22,876 nt of DNA from an uncultured Eubacteriales bacterium (GCA_900554225.1 USGH01000012.1:1-22876), one strand, 5' to 3'. Counted from the first letter of the stretch, positions 8,271 through 16,767 are shown. Translations and numbers: made by a program. The notes: a model not told the origin generated them from the sequence alone.

Positions 8271-8351
8271 ATGCACGATTCTTTTTTAGAAATGATCCTG
8301 TCGAAGACTGCTCCGGCGGGATTTCTTTTGAAGCGGGAGAACGCAGCATAG
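8271..8351 (+). other. Possible short leader ORF (26 codons), doubtful
   Basis: ATG 8271 opens a 26-codon frame ending in TAG at 8349-8351, immediately against the GGGAGG site of the ABC transporter gene. Its peptide begins MHDSFLEMILSK. The ATG coincides with the predicted transcript start, so it would be leaderless unless the internal ATG at 8292 is used, and no good ribosome binding site is seen. It could be a translation-attenuation leader or chance; chance is more likely. Confidence 0.2.
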
Positions 8352-8364
8352 GGAGGCGATATCT

Positions 8365-10110
8365 ATAAAACACCTGCTCGCATACATAAAACCGTATATC
8401 CGGCGCATGATCAGCGGCTTTTCCGTCAAATTTATCGGTACGCTCACGGAGCTGTTCATTCCGATGCTTCTGGCATATATGATCGATGATGTAGTGCCGC
8501 TGAGAGAGAGAAAGTGGATCGTGGTGCTGGGCGGCGCAATGCTTGTCTGTGCAGCGATCGCGTTTTTCGGCAACGTGAATGCCAATCGGATTGCCGCGGG
8601 CGTTGCCAGAGATACCGTGGAGAAGATCCGCAACGATCTTTTCAGCCGGATTTCCTATCTTTCCGCCCGCCAGCTCGACCGATTTACCATTCCGTCTCTG
8701 GAAAGTCGTCTGACCTCCGATACCTACAACATCCACCAGATGGTCAATATGTTTCAGCGGCTCGGCGTGCGGGCACCACTGCTCCTTTTCGGCGGACTGC
8801 TCGTCTCGTTTTCCATGGAGCCGATGCTCACGCTGGTGCTTATTGCCATATTGCCGTTTGTCTGCCTGACTGTGTATCTTGTCACGCGGCGCGGGATTCC
8901 GTTGTATACGGCACAGCAGGTCGCCGGAGACGAGATGACACGCGTTGTCCGGGAAAATGCACAGGGCATCCGCATCATAAAGTCGCTCCACAAGGAGGAG
9001 ACGGAGAAAGCACGCTTTGATACGGCGAACCGGAATCTCAACCGGAGCGAGCAGAAGGCGGCGGGGACGATGGCTTTGACCAGTCCGCTGATCAATCTGT
9101 TTTTGAACCTCGGACTGGTTCTTGTGATTCTCGTCGGCGCATACCGTGCCAATCGCGGCGTGTCGGAGCCGGGCAGGATCATTGCCATGATGTCCTATTT
9201 CACGATCATCATCAACGCCATGATGTCGGTCACACGTATGTTCATCGTCGGCTCCAAGGGAATTGCATCCGCCAACCGGATTGCGGAGGTACTCGACGCG
9301 CCGGAGGATATGCAGCCGGATCCTGCCTATCGCACAGCGGTGCCGGAGAATCCGCCGAAGATCGCGTTTGAGGACGTTTCCTTTTCCTATAACGGCGTGA
9401 CGGACAATCTGTCGCACATCTCCTTCACGGTCGGAGCCGGGGAGACGCTGGGGATCATCGGACCGACCGGTTCCGGCAAATCCACACTCGTATCGCTGCT
9501 CATCCGTCAGTACGATGTGACAGGCGGAAGGGTGCTTCTCGACGGTGTGGACGTGCGCGCGCTCGATCACGATACAATCTCCCGGAAATTCGGCGTGGCG
9601 TTCCAAAACGATTTTCTCTTTGCAGATACCATCGGCGCGAATATCGATTTCGGCAGGAATTTGCCGGACGGTGAATGGGAGACCGCTGCCAGGATCGCAC
9701 AGGCGGAGGAGTTTATCCGCGACAAGGAGGACGGCTACGACCATTTCCTCACAATCAAGGGCGCGAACCTGTCCGGCGGTCAGAAGCAGCGGGTGATCCT
9801 GTCCCGTGCGCTTGCTGGTCCGCCGGAGATCCTCATTCTGGACGATAGCTCCAGTGCGCTCGACTATGCCACCGACGCGCGACTCCGGAAGGCGATCCGG
9901 GAGCGGAACGAAGCATTGCGTAAGAATGGAAAAAACGGCACAACGGTCATCATTGCCCAGCGGATCAGCTCCATTCGACACGCAGACCGGATCCTTGTGC
10001 TGGAGGACGGAAAGATCACCGGAGACGGCACACACGAATCGCTGCTTGTATCCTGTCCGCTCTATCGCGAAATCGCCGAATCACAGATGGGAGGTGCGCT
10101 CCTTGAATAA
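8365..10110 (+). CDS. ABC exporter half-transporter, subunit A (TMD-NBD, non-catalytic Walker B)
   Basis: A 581-residue ABC multidrug-exporter-type half-transporter with an N-terminal six-helix domain (to about residue 310) and a C-terminal ATPase domain. Walker A is GPTGSGKST (366-374), the signature LSGGQKQR (469-476) and Walker B ILILDD (489-494). Asp494 replaces the catalytic Glu, the mark of the degenerate-site partner in heterodimeric exporters such as TM287/288 and BmrCD. The first ATG in frame is 8407, but conserved N-terminal sequence KHLLAYIKPYIRR lies upstream. The only codon with good spacing from GGGAGG (8351-8356) is ATA at 8365, and no ATG, GTG or TTG exists between the upstream stop (8329) and 8407. 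The start is therefore called as AUA (or ATG mutated to ATA). Overlap with the next gene indicates heterodimer co-expression. The substrate is unknown. Confidence 0.85.
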   Translation: MKHLLAYIKPYIRRMISGFSVKFIGTLTELFIPMLLAYMIDDVVPLRERKWIVVLGGAMLVCAAIAFFGNVNANRIAAGVARDTVEKIRNDLFSRISYLSARQLDRFTIPSLESRLTSDTYNIHQMVNMFQRLGVRAPLLLFGGLLVSFSMEPMLTLVLIAILPFVCLTVYLVTRRGIPLYTAQQVAGDEMTRVVRENAQGIRIIKSLHKEETEKARFDTANRNLNRSEQKAAGTMALTSPLINLFLNLGLVLVILVGAYRANRGVSEPGRIIAMMSYFTIIINAMMSVTRMFIVGSKGIASANRIAEVLDAPEDMQPDPAYRTAVPENPPKIAFEDVSFSYNGVTDNLSHISFTVGAGETLGIIGPTGSGKSTLVSLLIRQYDVTGGRVLLDGVDVRALDHDTISRKFGVAFQNDFLFADTIGANIDFGRNLPDGEWETAARIAQAEEFIRDKEDGYDHFLTIKGANLSGGQKQRVILSRALAGPPEILILDDSSSALDYATDARLRKAIRERNEALRKNGKNGTTVIIAQRISSIRHADRILVLEDGKITGDGTHESLLVSCPLYREIAESQMGGALLE

Positions 10111-11920
10111 CTTCAAAATGCCGGGGAACGTCAAGGTGACCAACCCTGCCGATCTGCCCACCGGGGGACGCAAGATCAAGGTGCTGTTCCGGCTGTGGCG
10201 ATACATGGGCAGATACTGGTACGGGTACCTTGCCGCATTCCTGTTGAATGTTATCGCCAATCTCCTCGCGTTGGAGGGACCGAAGCTATCCGGCTTTGCC
10301 ATCAGCGCGATCGAACCGGGGACGGGCAGGGTCGATTTTGACACCGTCGTCCATTACTGCATCCTTATGGCACTGCTCTATGTCCTGTCATCCGTGCTCA
10401 GCTACGTGCAGCAGATTCTGATGATCCATCTGTCCCGCGGGATCGTCCGGCAGATGCGCTCCGATATTTTCGCCAAGCTCATGCGGATGCGTGTGGAATA
10501 TTTCGACAAGCACCCGTCCGGAGACATCATCTCGCGCATTTCCTATGACATCGACACCCTGAACGCCACATTGTCCACGGACCTCATCCAGGTCTGCTCC
10601 AGTGTGATCACCGTCACAGGTTCTCTCATCATGATGCTGTCGATCTCGCCGCGCCTGTGTCTCATTTTCGCCTTTACCGTGCCGATTGCTGTCGTCACCA
10701 CGTGGAAAATGGCAGGGATGTTCCGACCGCTGTTCCGCGCGCGCTCCGGTAAGCTCGGAGAACTGAACGGCTATGCGGAGGAGCAGATGAGCGGTCAGAA
10801 AACGGTGCGTGCGTACTCCATGGAACCGAATATGATCCGCCGCTTTGCCGCAAAAAATAAGATCGCAGCCGACGCGTATTACAACGCGGATTACCACGGC
10901 ACACTGGTCGGACCGACGGTCAATCTCATCAACAATATTTCTCTGACTCTTGTGAGCGTGTTCGGCTGCTTACTTTATATGAATGGCGCAATCCATCTCG
11001 GAGATGTATCGTCGTTTGTTCTCTACTCCCGTAAATTCTCCGGTCCGATCAACGAGACCGCCAATATCGTAAATGAGCTGCAATCCGCTGCCGCCGCTGC
11101 CGAACGGGTATTTCGACTGCTTGACGCGCCGGAGGAGGTGCCCGATCTGCCGGACGCGGTGCGGTTTGGCAGGGATGGCGTCCCGGTGCATGGTCATGTG
11201 GAAACACACGCGGTGCAGTTTGGCTACGATCCCGCAAAGACGATCATTCACGATCTCACCATCGACGTCAAGCCAGGCACCACCGTTGCCATTGTCGGAC
11301 CTACGGGAGCCGGAAAGACAACGATCATCAACCTCATCATGCGCTTTTACGATCCCGATTCCGGCACGATCCGTCTGGAGGGGTACGACACCAAATCGGC
11401 GGTGCGGTCTACATTGCGGCGGTCGTTTACGATGGTTTTGCAGGATACGTGGCTCTTCTCCGGGACGATTGCCGAGAACATCGCCTATGGCGCGGATCAT
11501 CCGGTCACGCGGGAGGAGGTTGAGCGCGCGGCTGTCACAGCGGGAATCGATTCCTTCATCCGGAGTCTGCCGCAGGGATACGATACGCCGCTTGTCGATG
11601 AGGGTGTGAATATCTCCAAGGGGCAGAAGCAGCTTCTCACCATTGCGCGCGCCATGGTTTCCGATGCACCGGTGCTGATCTTGGACGAGGCGACCTCCCA
11701 TGTGGACTCTATGACGGAAATGCGGATCCAGGAAGCCATGCGCCATCTCATGCAGGGACGAACCGCGTTTGTCATTGCGCACAGGCTTTCCACGGTGCGG
11801 GATGCGGACTGCATTCTCGTACTGCGGGAGGGCAGGGTGATTGAATCCGGTACGCACGACGCGCTGATGGAAAAGAAAAGTTTTTATTATTCTTTGCACA
11901 ATTCGCAATATGATGGTTGA
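10103..11920 (+). CDS. ABC exporter half-transporter, subunit B (TMD-NBD, catalytic Walker B)
   Basis: A 605-residue partner of the preceding gene, with a short N-terminal extension, a six-helix membrane domain and a C-terminal ATPase. Walker A is GPTGAGKTT (399-407), the signature is altered to ISKGQKQL (504-511) instead of LSGGQ, and Walker B VLILDEATSHVD (524-535) keeps the catalytic Glu529. The altered signature here and the Asp Walker B in subunit A complement each other: one degenerate and one canonical ATP site per heterodimer, as known for TM287/288-like exporters. The frame is open from 9806, but the start is TTG 10103, because GGGAGGTG (10089-10096) precedes it and it overlaps the stop of subunit A by 8 bases. 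ATG 10118 is the alternative. No terminator follows; the next promoter begins over its stop codon. Confidence 0.92.
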   Translation: MNNFKMPGNVKVTNPADLPTGGRKIKVLFRLWRYMGRYWYGYLAAFLLNVIANLLALEGPKLSGFAISAIEPGTGRVDFDTVVHYCILMALLYVLSSVLSYVQQILMIHLSRGIVRQMRSDIFAKLMRMRVEYFDKHPSGDIISRISYDIDTLNATLSTDLIQVCSSVITVTGSLIMMLSISPRLCLIFAFTVPIAVVTTWKMAGMFRPLFRARSGKLGELNGYAEEQMSGQKTVRAYSMEPNMIRRFAAKNKIAADAYYNADYHGTLVGPTVNLINNISLTLVSVFGCLLYMNGAIHLGDVSSFVLYSRKFSGPINETANIVNELQSAAAAAERVFRLLDAPEEVPDLPDAVRFGRDGVPVHGHVETHAVQFGYDPAKTIIHDLTIDVKPGTTVAIVGPTGAGKTTIINLIMRFYDPDSGTIRLEGYDTKSAVRSTLRRSFTMVLQDTWLFSGTIAENIAYGADHPVTREEVERAAVTAGIDSFIRSLPQGYDTPLVDEGVNISKGQKQLLTIARAMVSDAPVLILDEATSHVDSMTEMRIQEAMRHLMQGRTAFVIAHRLSTVRDADCILVLREGRVIESGTHDALMEKKSFYYSLHNSQYDG

Positions 11921-11945
11921 AATTTCCGGAAAGATATGATACAAT
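11917..11945 (+). promoter_or_regulatory. Sigma-A promoter of the Gfo/Idh/MocA-ThuA pair
   Basis: TTGAAA (11917-11922), a 17-bp spacer and TACAAT (11940-11945). The -35 box overlaps the stop codon of the upstream ABC gene, giving the next operon its own promoter despite tight packing. Confidence 0.75.
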
Positions 11946-11978
11946 AAGCTATCCACGGATGGAAGGAGCGTGTACTCT

Positions 11979-13037
11979 ATGCAGAAAATCCGTATCGGCT
12001 CGATAGGGCTTGGCAACATCTCCACCGGTGTCCACATCCCCGGGATTCAGGCGTCCCCAGATCTTGTCCTCACGGCGATTTGTGATGCGGATCCGGAAAG
12101 ACTGCGGCAGCGCGGGGAACAGTACGGCATCGACGAGGTGCATCGGTTCACGGACTACCACGACCTCATCGCCTGTCCCGAGGTAGACGCTGTCGATATT
12201 TCCACACCGAACGTTTCCCATTACGAGATCGCTATGACGGCGGTGGCGGCGGGCAAACCATATGGCGTGGAGAAACCGATCACCATGACGGCAGAGGAAG
12301 CAGATTCCCTGGCGGCGGCAACGGACAAAGCAGGCGTGCAGAGCATGGTCTACTTCAGCTATCGGTACAAAGCGGCGGCGCGTATGGCACGGGATATTCT
12401 CCTGTCCGGCAAGCTCGGCAAGGTGCATCACGTCAATATGCAGTATTACCAGGGTTGGGGTCTGGCGGATAACGATTGTCCGCTCGTGTGGCGGTTCGTG
12501 CGTTCGGTTACCGCTTCCGGTGCCCTGGGCGATCTCGGCTGCCACGGACTGGATCTCGTATCGTTTGTAACAGGAGCGGATTATGAAGCCGTTACTGCGC
12601 ATCTCGATACGATTCTCCCGGAAAGACGACTCCCGGACAACTCGGGCTATGGAAAGGTTGACGTAGACGACTTTTCCAATATGCTCTGCAAAATGACGGG
12701 TGGCATCTCCGCATCCTTCCAGATCTCCCGATTTGCATATGGACGCGGAAATTACCAGCGGATGGAAATCTACTGCGAGCATGGCGGACTGGTCTATCAC
12801 CTCGATCGGATTCCCGGCGTGGACGAGCTTGCCATGGCGGATAAGGAGTCCGGCGGCGTATATGTGGATCAGGTGATTCCGGAAAAGTATCATGTATCCC
12901 AGATGCAGGCTTTCGCGGATCTGCTGCTCGGACGGGACGACGGCGAAAACGCGTCAATCACGGATGGAAAACGCAATGCCCATGTGTTGGATGCCATCCT
13001 CCTTTCCGCAAAGACGGGGAACTGGGTCAGGCTTTGA
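11979..13037 (+). CDS. Gfo/Idh/MocA family oxidoreductase (ThuA-linked)
   Basis: A 352-residue NAD(P)-dependent dehydrogenase. The Rossmann motif IGSIGLGNIS is at residues 6-15, EKP with the catalytic lysine at 98-100, and GALGDLGCHGLDL (181-193) supplies the Asp185/His189 pair. It belongs to a different branch from the other two family members in this window, because it lacks HxNRRFD and has FSYRYKAAARMARD instead. The start is ATG 11979, ten bases after GGAAGGAG; the GTG at 11970 sits too close to that site. A ThuA-like gene follows 50 bases later on the same strand. Such pairing is known from trehalose/keto-sugar metabolism (ThuA/ThuB), suggesting oxidation of a sugar or glycoside. The substrate is not determined. 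Confidence 0.9.
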   Translation: MQKIRIGSIGLGNISTGVHIPGIQASPDLVLTAICDADPERLRQRGEQYGIDEVHRFTDYHDLIACPEVDAVDISTPNVSHYEIAMTAVAAGKPYGVEKPITMTAEEADSLAAATDKAGVQSMVYFSYRYKAAARMARDILLSGKLGKVHHVNMQYYQGWGLADNDCPLVWRFVRSVTASGALGDLGCHGLDLVSFVTGADYEAVTAHLDTILPERRLPDNSGYGKVDVDDFSNMLCKMTGGISASFQISRFAYGRGNYQRMEIYCEHGGLVYHLDRIPGVDELAMADKESGGVYVDQVIPEKYHVSQMQAFADLLLGRDDGENASITDGKRNAHVLDAILLSAKTGNWVRL

Positions 13038-13087
13038 AAAACGACAACTTAGAGGAACCAACCCAATATCTGTAAAGGAGATTTTTT

Positions 13088-13834
13088 ATGAAAATCACAG
13101 TTTGGAACGAGTACAGACACGAAAAGATGGACGAAGCGGTCAGCAATATCTACCCGGATGGGATCCATGGCTGCATTGCAAAATTCCTGACCGAAGCCGG
13201 CTTTGACACGACGACCGCAACGCTCGATATGCCGGAGGCAGGTCTGACCGACGAGGTACTGAACAATACCGACGTGCTGTTCTGGTGGGGACACATCTCT
13301 CATCATGAGGTGCCGGATGAGATCGTGGAAAAGGTATATCGCCGCGTACTGGACGGAATGGGACTGATCGTCCTGCACTCCGGTCACGCGTCCAAAATCT
13401 TCCGGAAGATCTGCGGTACCAACTCCGATGCACTGAAATGGCGTGAATCCGGCGACCGGGAAATCCTGTGGGTCATCGACCAGAGTCATCCGATCGTGCA
13501 GGGCATTGGCGAAAAAATCGTTCTGCCGCATGAGGAAACCTACGGCGAGCATTTTATGATTCCGGCTCCGGACGAACTGGTTCTTGTCAGCTGGTTCAGC
13601 GGCGGGGAAGTATTCCGCAGCGGCTGCACGTTCAAGAGAGGCAGAGGCAAGATCTTCTACTTCCGTCCTGGTCACGAAACCTGCCCGACCTACCACAATC
13701 CGCAGGTGCAGAAGCTGCTCATCAACGCGGCAAACTGGGCATACACACCAAAGCGCGAGGAACCGTATCAATATGGCTGGGTGCCGAAGACGGTAGAGGT
13801 GCTCGACGCAGAGGAAGCGGGAGAGGCAAAATAA
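13088..13834 (+). CDS. ThuA-like domain protein (trehalose utilisation family)
   Basis: A 248-residue protein of the ThuA family (PF06283), a glutamine-amidotransferase-like fold. Family landmarks are the start KITVWNEYRHE, the IYPDGIHG segment, DVLFWWGHISHHEV, IVLHSGHASKIF (about residues 98-109), the WVIDQSHPI segment, EETYGEHF, and the C-terminal RGRGKIFYFRPGHETCPTYHN. ThuA proteins act with Gfo/Idh/MocA dehydrogenases on oxidised (3-keto) sugars; the exact chemistry is poorly defined. The start ATG 13088 has AAGGAG seven bases upstream. The gene is followed by a clean intrinsic terminator, so the oxidoreductase and ThuA genes form a two-gene operon with the promoter at 11917. Confidence 0.92.
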   Translation: MKITVWNEYRHEKMDEAVSNIYPDGIHGCIAKFLTEAGFDTTTATLDMPEAGLTDEVLNNTDVLFWWGHISHHEVPDEIVEKVYRRVLDGMGLIVLHSGHASKIFRKICGTNSDALKWRESGDREILWVIDQSHPIVQGIGEKIVLPHEETYGEHFMIPAPDELVLVSWFSGGEVFRSGCTFKRGRGKIFYFRPGHETCPTYHNPQVQKLLINAANWAYTPKREEPYQYGWVPKTVEVLDAEEAGEAK

Positions 13835-13844
13835 TCGCATACCA

Positions 13845-13884
13845 ACGGGGACATTCCGAAAAATCGGCGTGTCCCCGCTTTTTG
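13845..13884 (+). terminator. Intrinsic terminator after the ThuA-like gene
   Basis: GGGGACA (13847-13853) pairs with TGTCCCC (13870-13876), with an inner CCGA/TCGG pairing and a TTTTT run after the stem. It lies about 10 bases after the stop codon. Confidence 0.85.
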
Positions 13885-13974
13885 TTGCTTAAGTGGATGC
13901 AAGAAATACCTTAATATTGTATTGGGATTCCCGCTTTCCGAGGTACCGCGTCGCAGAATATGCGGAAGAGCCTC

Positions 13975-15252
13975 TCAGATCTCGCCCTCCAAACGCCGGA
14001 TCACCAGCATCAACGCGCGTGCCGTGGACAGTCTGCGTACCTTAGCGCGATCCGATTTGTGGCTAAAATGCGCCGTTTCCGTGACCGTGCCGTTTTCATC
14101 CGATACCGCGAAGCAGACCGTGCCGATCGGCTTTTCCTCTGTACCGCCGCCGGGTCCTGCGATCCCGGAGATGGCAACCGAGATCCCGGCACCTGTGATT
14201 CTGCGCACACCATCCGCCATATACCGTACACATTCCTCCGATACCGCACCGTAGGTCTCGATCACCGTATGCGGTACACCGAGCAGACTTTCTTTGATCT
14301 CATAGGCATACGATACCACGCTGCCGATATACACATCCGGTGCCCCGGGAATATCACCGATCCGGGAGGAGAGCATTCCGGCAGTGCAGCTTTCCGCACA
14401 GGCGATCGTCTTGTGATGCTCCCGCAGTGCGGCAAGGCAGCGGAGTACAATGGCGTTCTTCGATTCCCAAACCGTCCGGGAGGTTGTATAGCAGTACGGT
14501 CCGACCTCCGTGGCAAGCACCCGGGCTTTCATCGCTGCGATCTTATCCTCGCATTCTTTCTCCGAGGTGCCGCGCGCCGTGATCCGGATCCGCACCTCAT
14601 GCTCGCAGGCATACGGAGCCACGGTTGGATTTTCGGATTCTTCCATAATCGAACGCAGAATTGCTTCCGCGCCGCTTTCTCCGATGCCATAGAGATGGAG
14701 GTTCAGACTCCGGATCGTGTACCCGGAACGTGCGGCAAGATAGGGCTCTACCTCTTCAGCGAACATCGGCTCACATTCCGACGGCGGACCGGGCAAAAGA
14801 ATCGCGGTTTTCGCGCCGTCCGGAGAAGAAATCGCGGCACCGGGAGCGGATCCCCAGTGATTCGGGAACACGACAGAGCCTTCCGGTACGAGAGCCTGCG
14901 CCAGATTGTTCTCTGTCATTTTGCGCCCGGACTCCCGGAAATACGCAAGGATCTCATCCTTCGCCGCTTCATCGGTCACAAGCGGTACACCGAAATAATC
15001 CGCCACCGCTTTTTTCGTGATGTCGTCGCACGTAGGTCCGAGACCGCCTGTCAGAATGAGAATATCGGCACGGGTGAACGCCTCACGGATTGCTTCATGG
15101 AGCCGGCCGTCATTGTCGCCGACTACGGTTTGCCGATAGGTGGGAAGCCCGAGCGAGGCAAGGCGACCGGCGATAAAAGCGGTGTCTGTGTTGACAATAT
15201 CGCCAAGCAGCAGCTCCGTGCCTACCGAGAGAATCTCACAAACATTGGACAT
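13975..15252 (-). CDS. cinA: CinA: nicotinamide-nucleotide amidohydrolase / competence-damage-inducible protein
   Basis: A 425-residue full-length CinA. The N-terminal MoCF-like domain begins EILSVGTELLLGDIVNTDTA and contains LTGGLGPTCDDITKKA (about residues 67-82), associated with ADP-ribose pyrophosphatase activity in the family. The C-terminal PncC-type domain shows ACAESCTAGMLSSRIGD with the catalytic serine, then GSVVSYAYEIKESLLGV and SGIAGPGGGTEEKPIGT, and deamidates NMN in pyridine nucleotide salvage. The third position after ESC, usually Gly in ESCTGG, is Ala here, a mild change. Start ATG 15252 has GGAAG upstream. No recA gene, its common neighbour, is present here. No obvious U-rich terminator follows the stop. 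Confidence 0.95.
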   Translation of the reverse strand: MSNVCEILSVGTELLLGDIVNTDTAFIAGRLASLGLPTYRQTVVGDNDGRLHEAIREAFTRADILILTGGLGPTCDDITKKAVADYFGVPLVTDEAAKDEILAYFRESGRKMTENNLAQALVPEGSVVFPNHWGSAPGAAISSPDGAKTAILLPGPPSECEPMFAEEVEPYLAARSGYTIRSLNLHLYGIGESGAEAILRSIMEESENPTVAPYACEHEVRIRITARGTSEKECEDKIAAMKARVLATEVGPYCYTTSRTVWESKNAIVLRCLAALREHHKTIACAESCTAGMLSSRIGDIPGAPDVYIGSVVSYAYEIKESLLGVPHTVIETYGAVSEECVRYMADGVRRITGAGISVAISGIAGPGGGTEEKPIGTVCFAVSDENGTVTETAHFSHKSDRAKVRRLSTARALMLVIRRLEGEI

Positions 15253-15568
15253 AAAAATGCACTTCCTTTTCCGGGATCACACCACGCATACCCGTGACCA
15301 TGCAATCCCTTATATAAAGCAGACAGGGAAGTCTCCGGAAATCATATTCCCGACAGAGCTCCCCCGTCTCTCCCCGTTTTATAACCATACGGGGCAATGG
15401 AGTATAACGCCGACTGTATGCCGCACGTTATTGATGAATACGCTGCCTTTCGTCTGTTTTGCGCGAAAAGTCATACCCTGTTGGAAACGGCTCCTGTGGC
15501 AAAACGCGGTTATGCAGCGTATTTCTGTACCGTAACCAATGGAGGACGGTTCCGTCATGGCAAATTGC
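15253..15568. other. 316-bp intergenic region between cinA and the third Gfo/Idh/MocA gene
   Basis: No convincing gene. It must hold the cinA promoter, but only a weak minus-strand TATATA near 15311 is visible, without a clear -35 box. CCCCGT (15372-15377) and ACGGGG (15389-15394) form a small hairpin. A plus-strand frame of 74 codons (15397-15621) runs into the 3' end of the opposite-strand oxidoreductase and is probably not expressed. Positions 15438-15524 hold a long imperfect palindrome (AATACGCTGC/GCAGCGTATT outer arms and TTTTGC/GCAAAA inner arms) that shares blocks with 19127-19190. Confidence 0.5.
15438..15524. repeat. Degenerate dispersed repeat, copy 1 (imperfect palindrome)
   Basis: Outer arms AATACGCTGC and GCAGCGTATT are exact inverted repeats and inner arms TTTTGC and GCAAAA pair as well. 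Blocks TTTTGCGCGAAAA (15457-15469), GCAAAACGCG (15499-15508) and TATGCAG (15511-15517) recur in the same order at 19127-19182. In one plus frame both copies encode FCAK.H followed by AKR, so it may be a decayed coding segment or a small palindromic repeat family. Confidence 0.45.
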
Positions 15569-16618
15569 TTACCAGAGAACCTTTTCGCCGCCCTTTTCTA
15601 CGGATTCAAATGCCTTCATGATGAGACGCAGGTCGGTGCGCATCTGGTCGTGGGTGACAAACTGCGGCTCCAGACCATCGATGGCGCGGACGAAGTTGCG
15701 GTAGTAGTCGTGAACATCGGAAACCGGACGGTCAACATCATATTCGTCTACGGTCACGCTGTCGCGCGGAGCCATGGTTTTGGTGAGTCCTGCCGCGGTC
15801 TGTACCGGAACGACATCGCTTTCATGCCATGCCTTGCACTTGACCACATGTGCGTTCTGCCGCCAGTCGGAAATGAGCGCGGAGCCGTTCTTGGCGCGCA
15901 TATAGAAACGGGGCATTGCGATGAAGTTGTAGGTGCCGACCTCAACATACGCCTTCTGACCGTTTTCGTATTCGAGCCAGAACTGGAAGCCGTCATCCAC
16001 TTCCTCATTGGTGATGTGATCGAAGGTGCAGCGAACGGACGCGATCCCGTCAAAGCCGAGGATCATGCAGATCTGGTCGATGAGGTGGATACCCCAGTCG
16101 TAGAGCATACCGCCGCCGTATTTTTTGATGCCGCGCCAGTCGGAGGGAATACCGCGGCTGCCGTGGATACGGGATTCGATATTGATGACGTCGCCGATTT
16201 CGCCGCTGTCGTGAATCTTCTTCATCGCGAGATAGTCCACATCAAACCGACGGTTCTGGTGTACGGAGAAGATTCGGTCGTACTTTTTGGAAACCGCGAT
16301 CATGCGCTCCAGAGCGTCCTGGGACAGCGTAACGGGCTTTTCGCTGATCTCGTGCTTACCGGCGGCAAGAGAAGCGACAACGACCTCTTCATGCACATCG
16401 TTCGGAATGGCGACCGTGACCATATCAATGGTGGGATCGGCGAGAAGCTCCTCACGTGTGTTGTACACCTTGATACCGCGGGAGGCAGCCAGCTCTCTCT
16501 TTGCGGGATCAATATCGTAAATACCGGCAAAATTACATACGTCGCTGTTTTGCAGATGCTTGACATGGAAACCGCCGCCCATGCCGCCGTAACCGATAAC
16601 CGCAGCGTTTTTCTTCAT
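15569..16618 (-). CDS. Gfo/Idh/MocA family oxidoreductase
   Basis: A 349-residue NAD(P)-dependent dehydrogenase. The Rossmann motif VIGYGGMGGGF is at residues 7-17, EKP at 93-95, HQNRRFD at 120-126 and GGGMLYDWGIHLIDQ (168-182) carries Asp174/His178. It shares these exact segments, plus an E.RIH motif, with the 4069-5139 gene, so the two are paralogues of one subgroup. An in-frame ATG at 16654 exists, but ATG 16618 is chosen because AGGAGA lies just upstream and the Rossmann fold begins there. It has its own promoter with a leader of about 140 nt. No adjacent sugar transporter or kinase indicates a substrate. Confidence 0.9.
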   Translation of the reverse strand: MKKNAAVIGYGGMGGGFHVKHLQNSDVCNFAGIYDIDPAKRELAASRGIKVYNTREELLADPTIDMVTVAIPNDVHEEVVVASLAAGKHEISEKPVTLSQDALERMIAVSKKYDRIFSVHQNRRFDVDYLAMKKIHDSGEIGDVINIESRIHGSRGIPSDWRGIKKYGGGMLYDWGIHLIDQICMILGFDGIASVRCTFDHITNEEVDDGFQFWLEYENGQKAYVEVGTYNFIAMPRFYMRAKNGSALISDWRQNAHVVKCKAWHESDVVPVQTAAGLTKTMAPRDSVTVDEYDVDRPVSDVHDYYRNFVRAIDGLEPQFVTHDQMRTDLRLIMKAFESVEKGGEKVLW

Positions 16619-16767
16619 AAGTATATATCTCCTGTCTCCCCGTATGCGCAGCATGAATCCACGTGCCGGGGCAAAAATCCTGTCCGTTGTCTGTCCGCAG
16701 AGTGTCGGCAGTCTCTCGCTTTGGTGCGTGGGAAAAGCCGAAAATCCGATGGACAGACTCCACCTTT

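Noticed and set aside
8266..10035. Minus-strand 589-codon frame opposite the ABC transporter
   Set aside because: Shadow of the GC-rich transporter gene; low-complexity, His/Arg-rich translation with no recognisable family.
13960..15297. Plus-strand 445-codon frame opposite cinA
   Set aside because: Antisense shadow of cinA with Arg-rich translation and no family features.
15397..15621. Plus-strand 74-codon frame next to cinA as a real small gene
   Set aside because: No ribosome binding site, runs into the opposite-strand oxidoreductase, and coincides with the degenerate palindromic repeat; kept only as part of the repeat finding.
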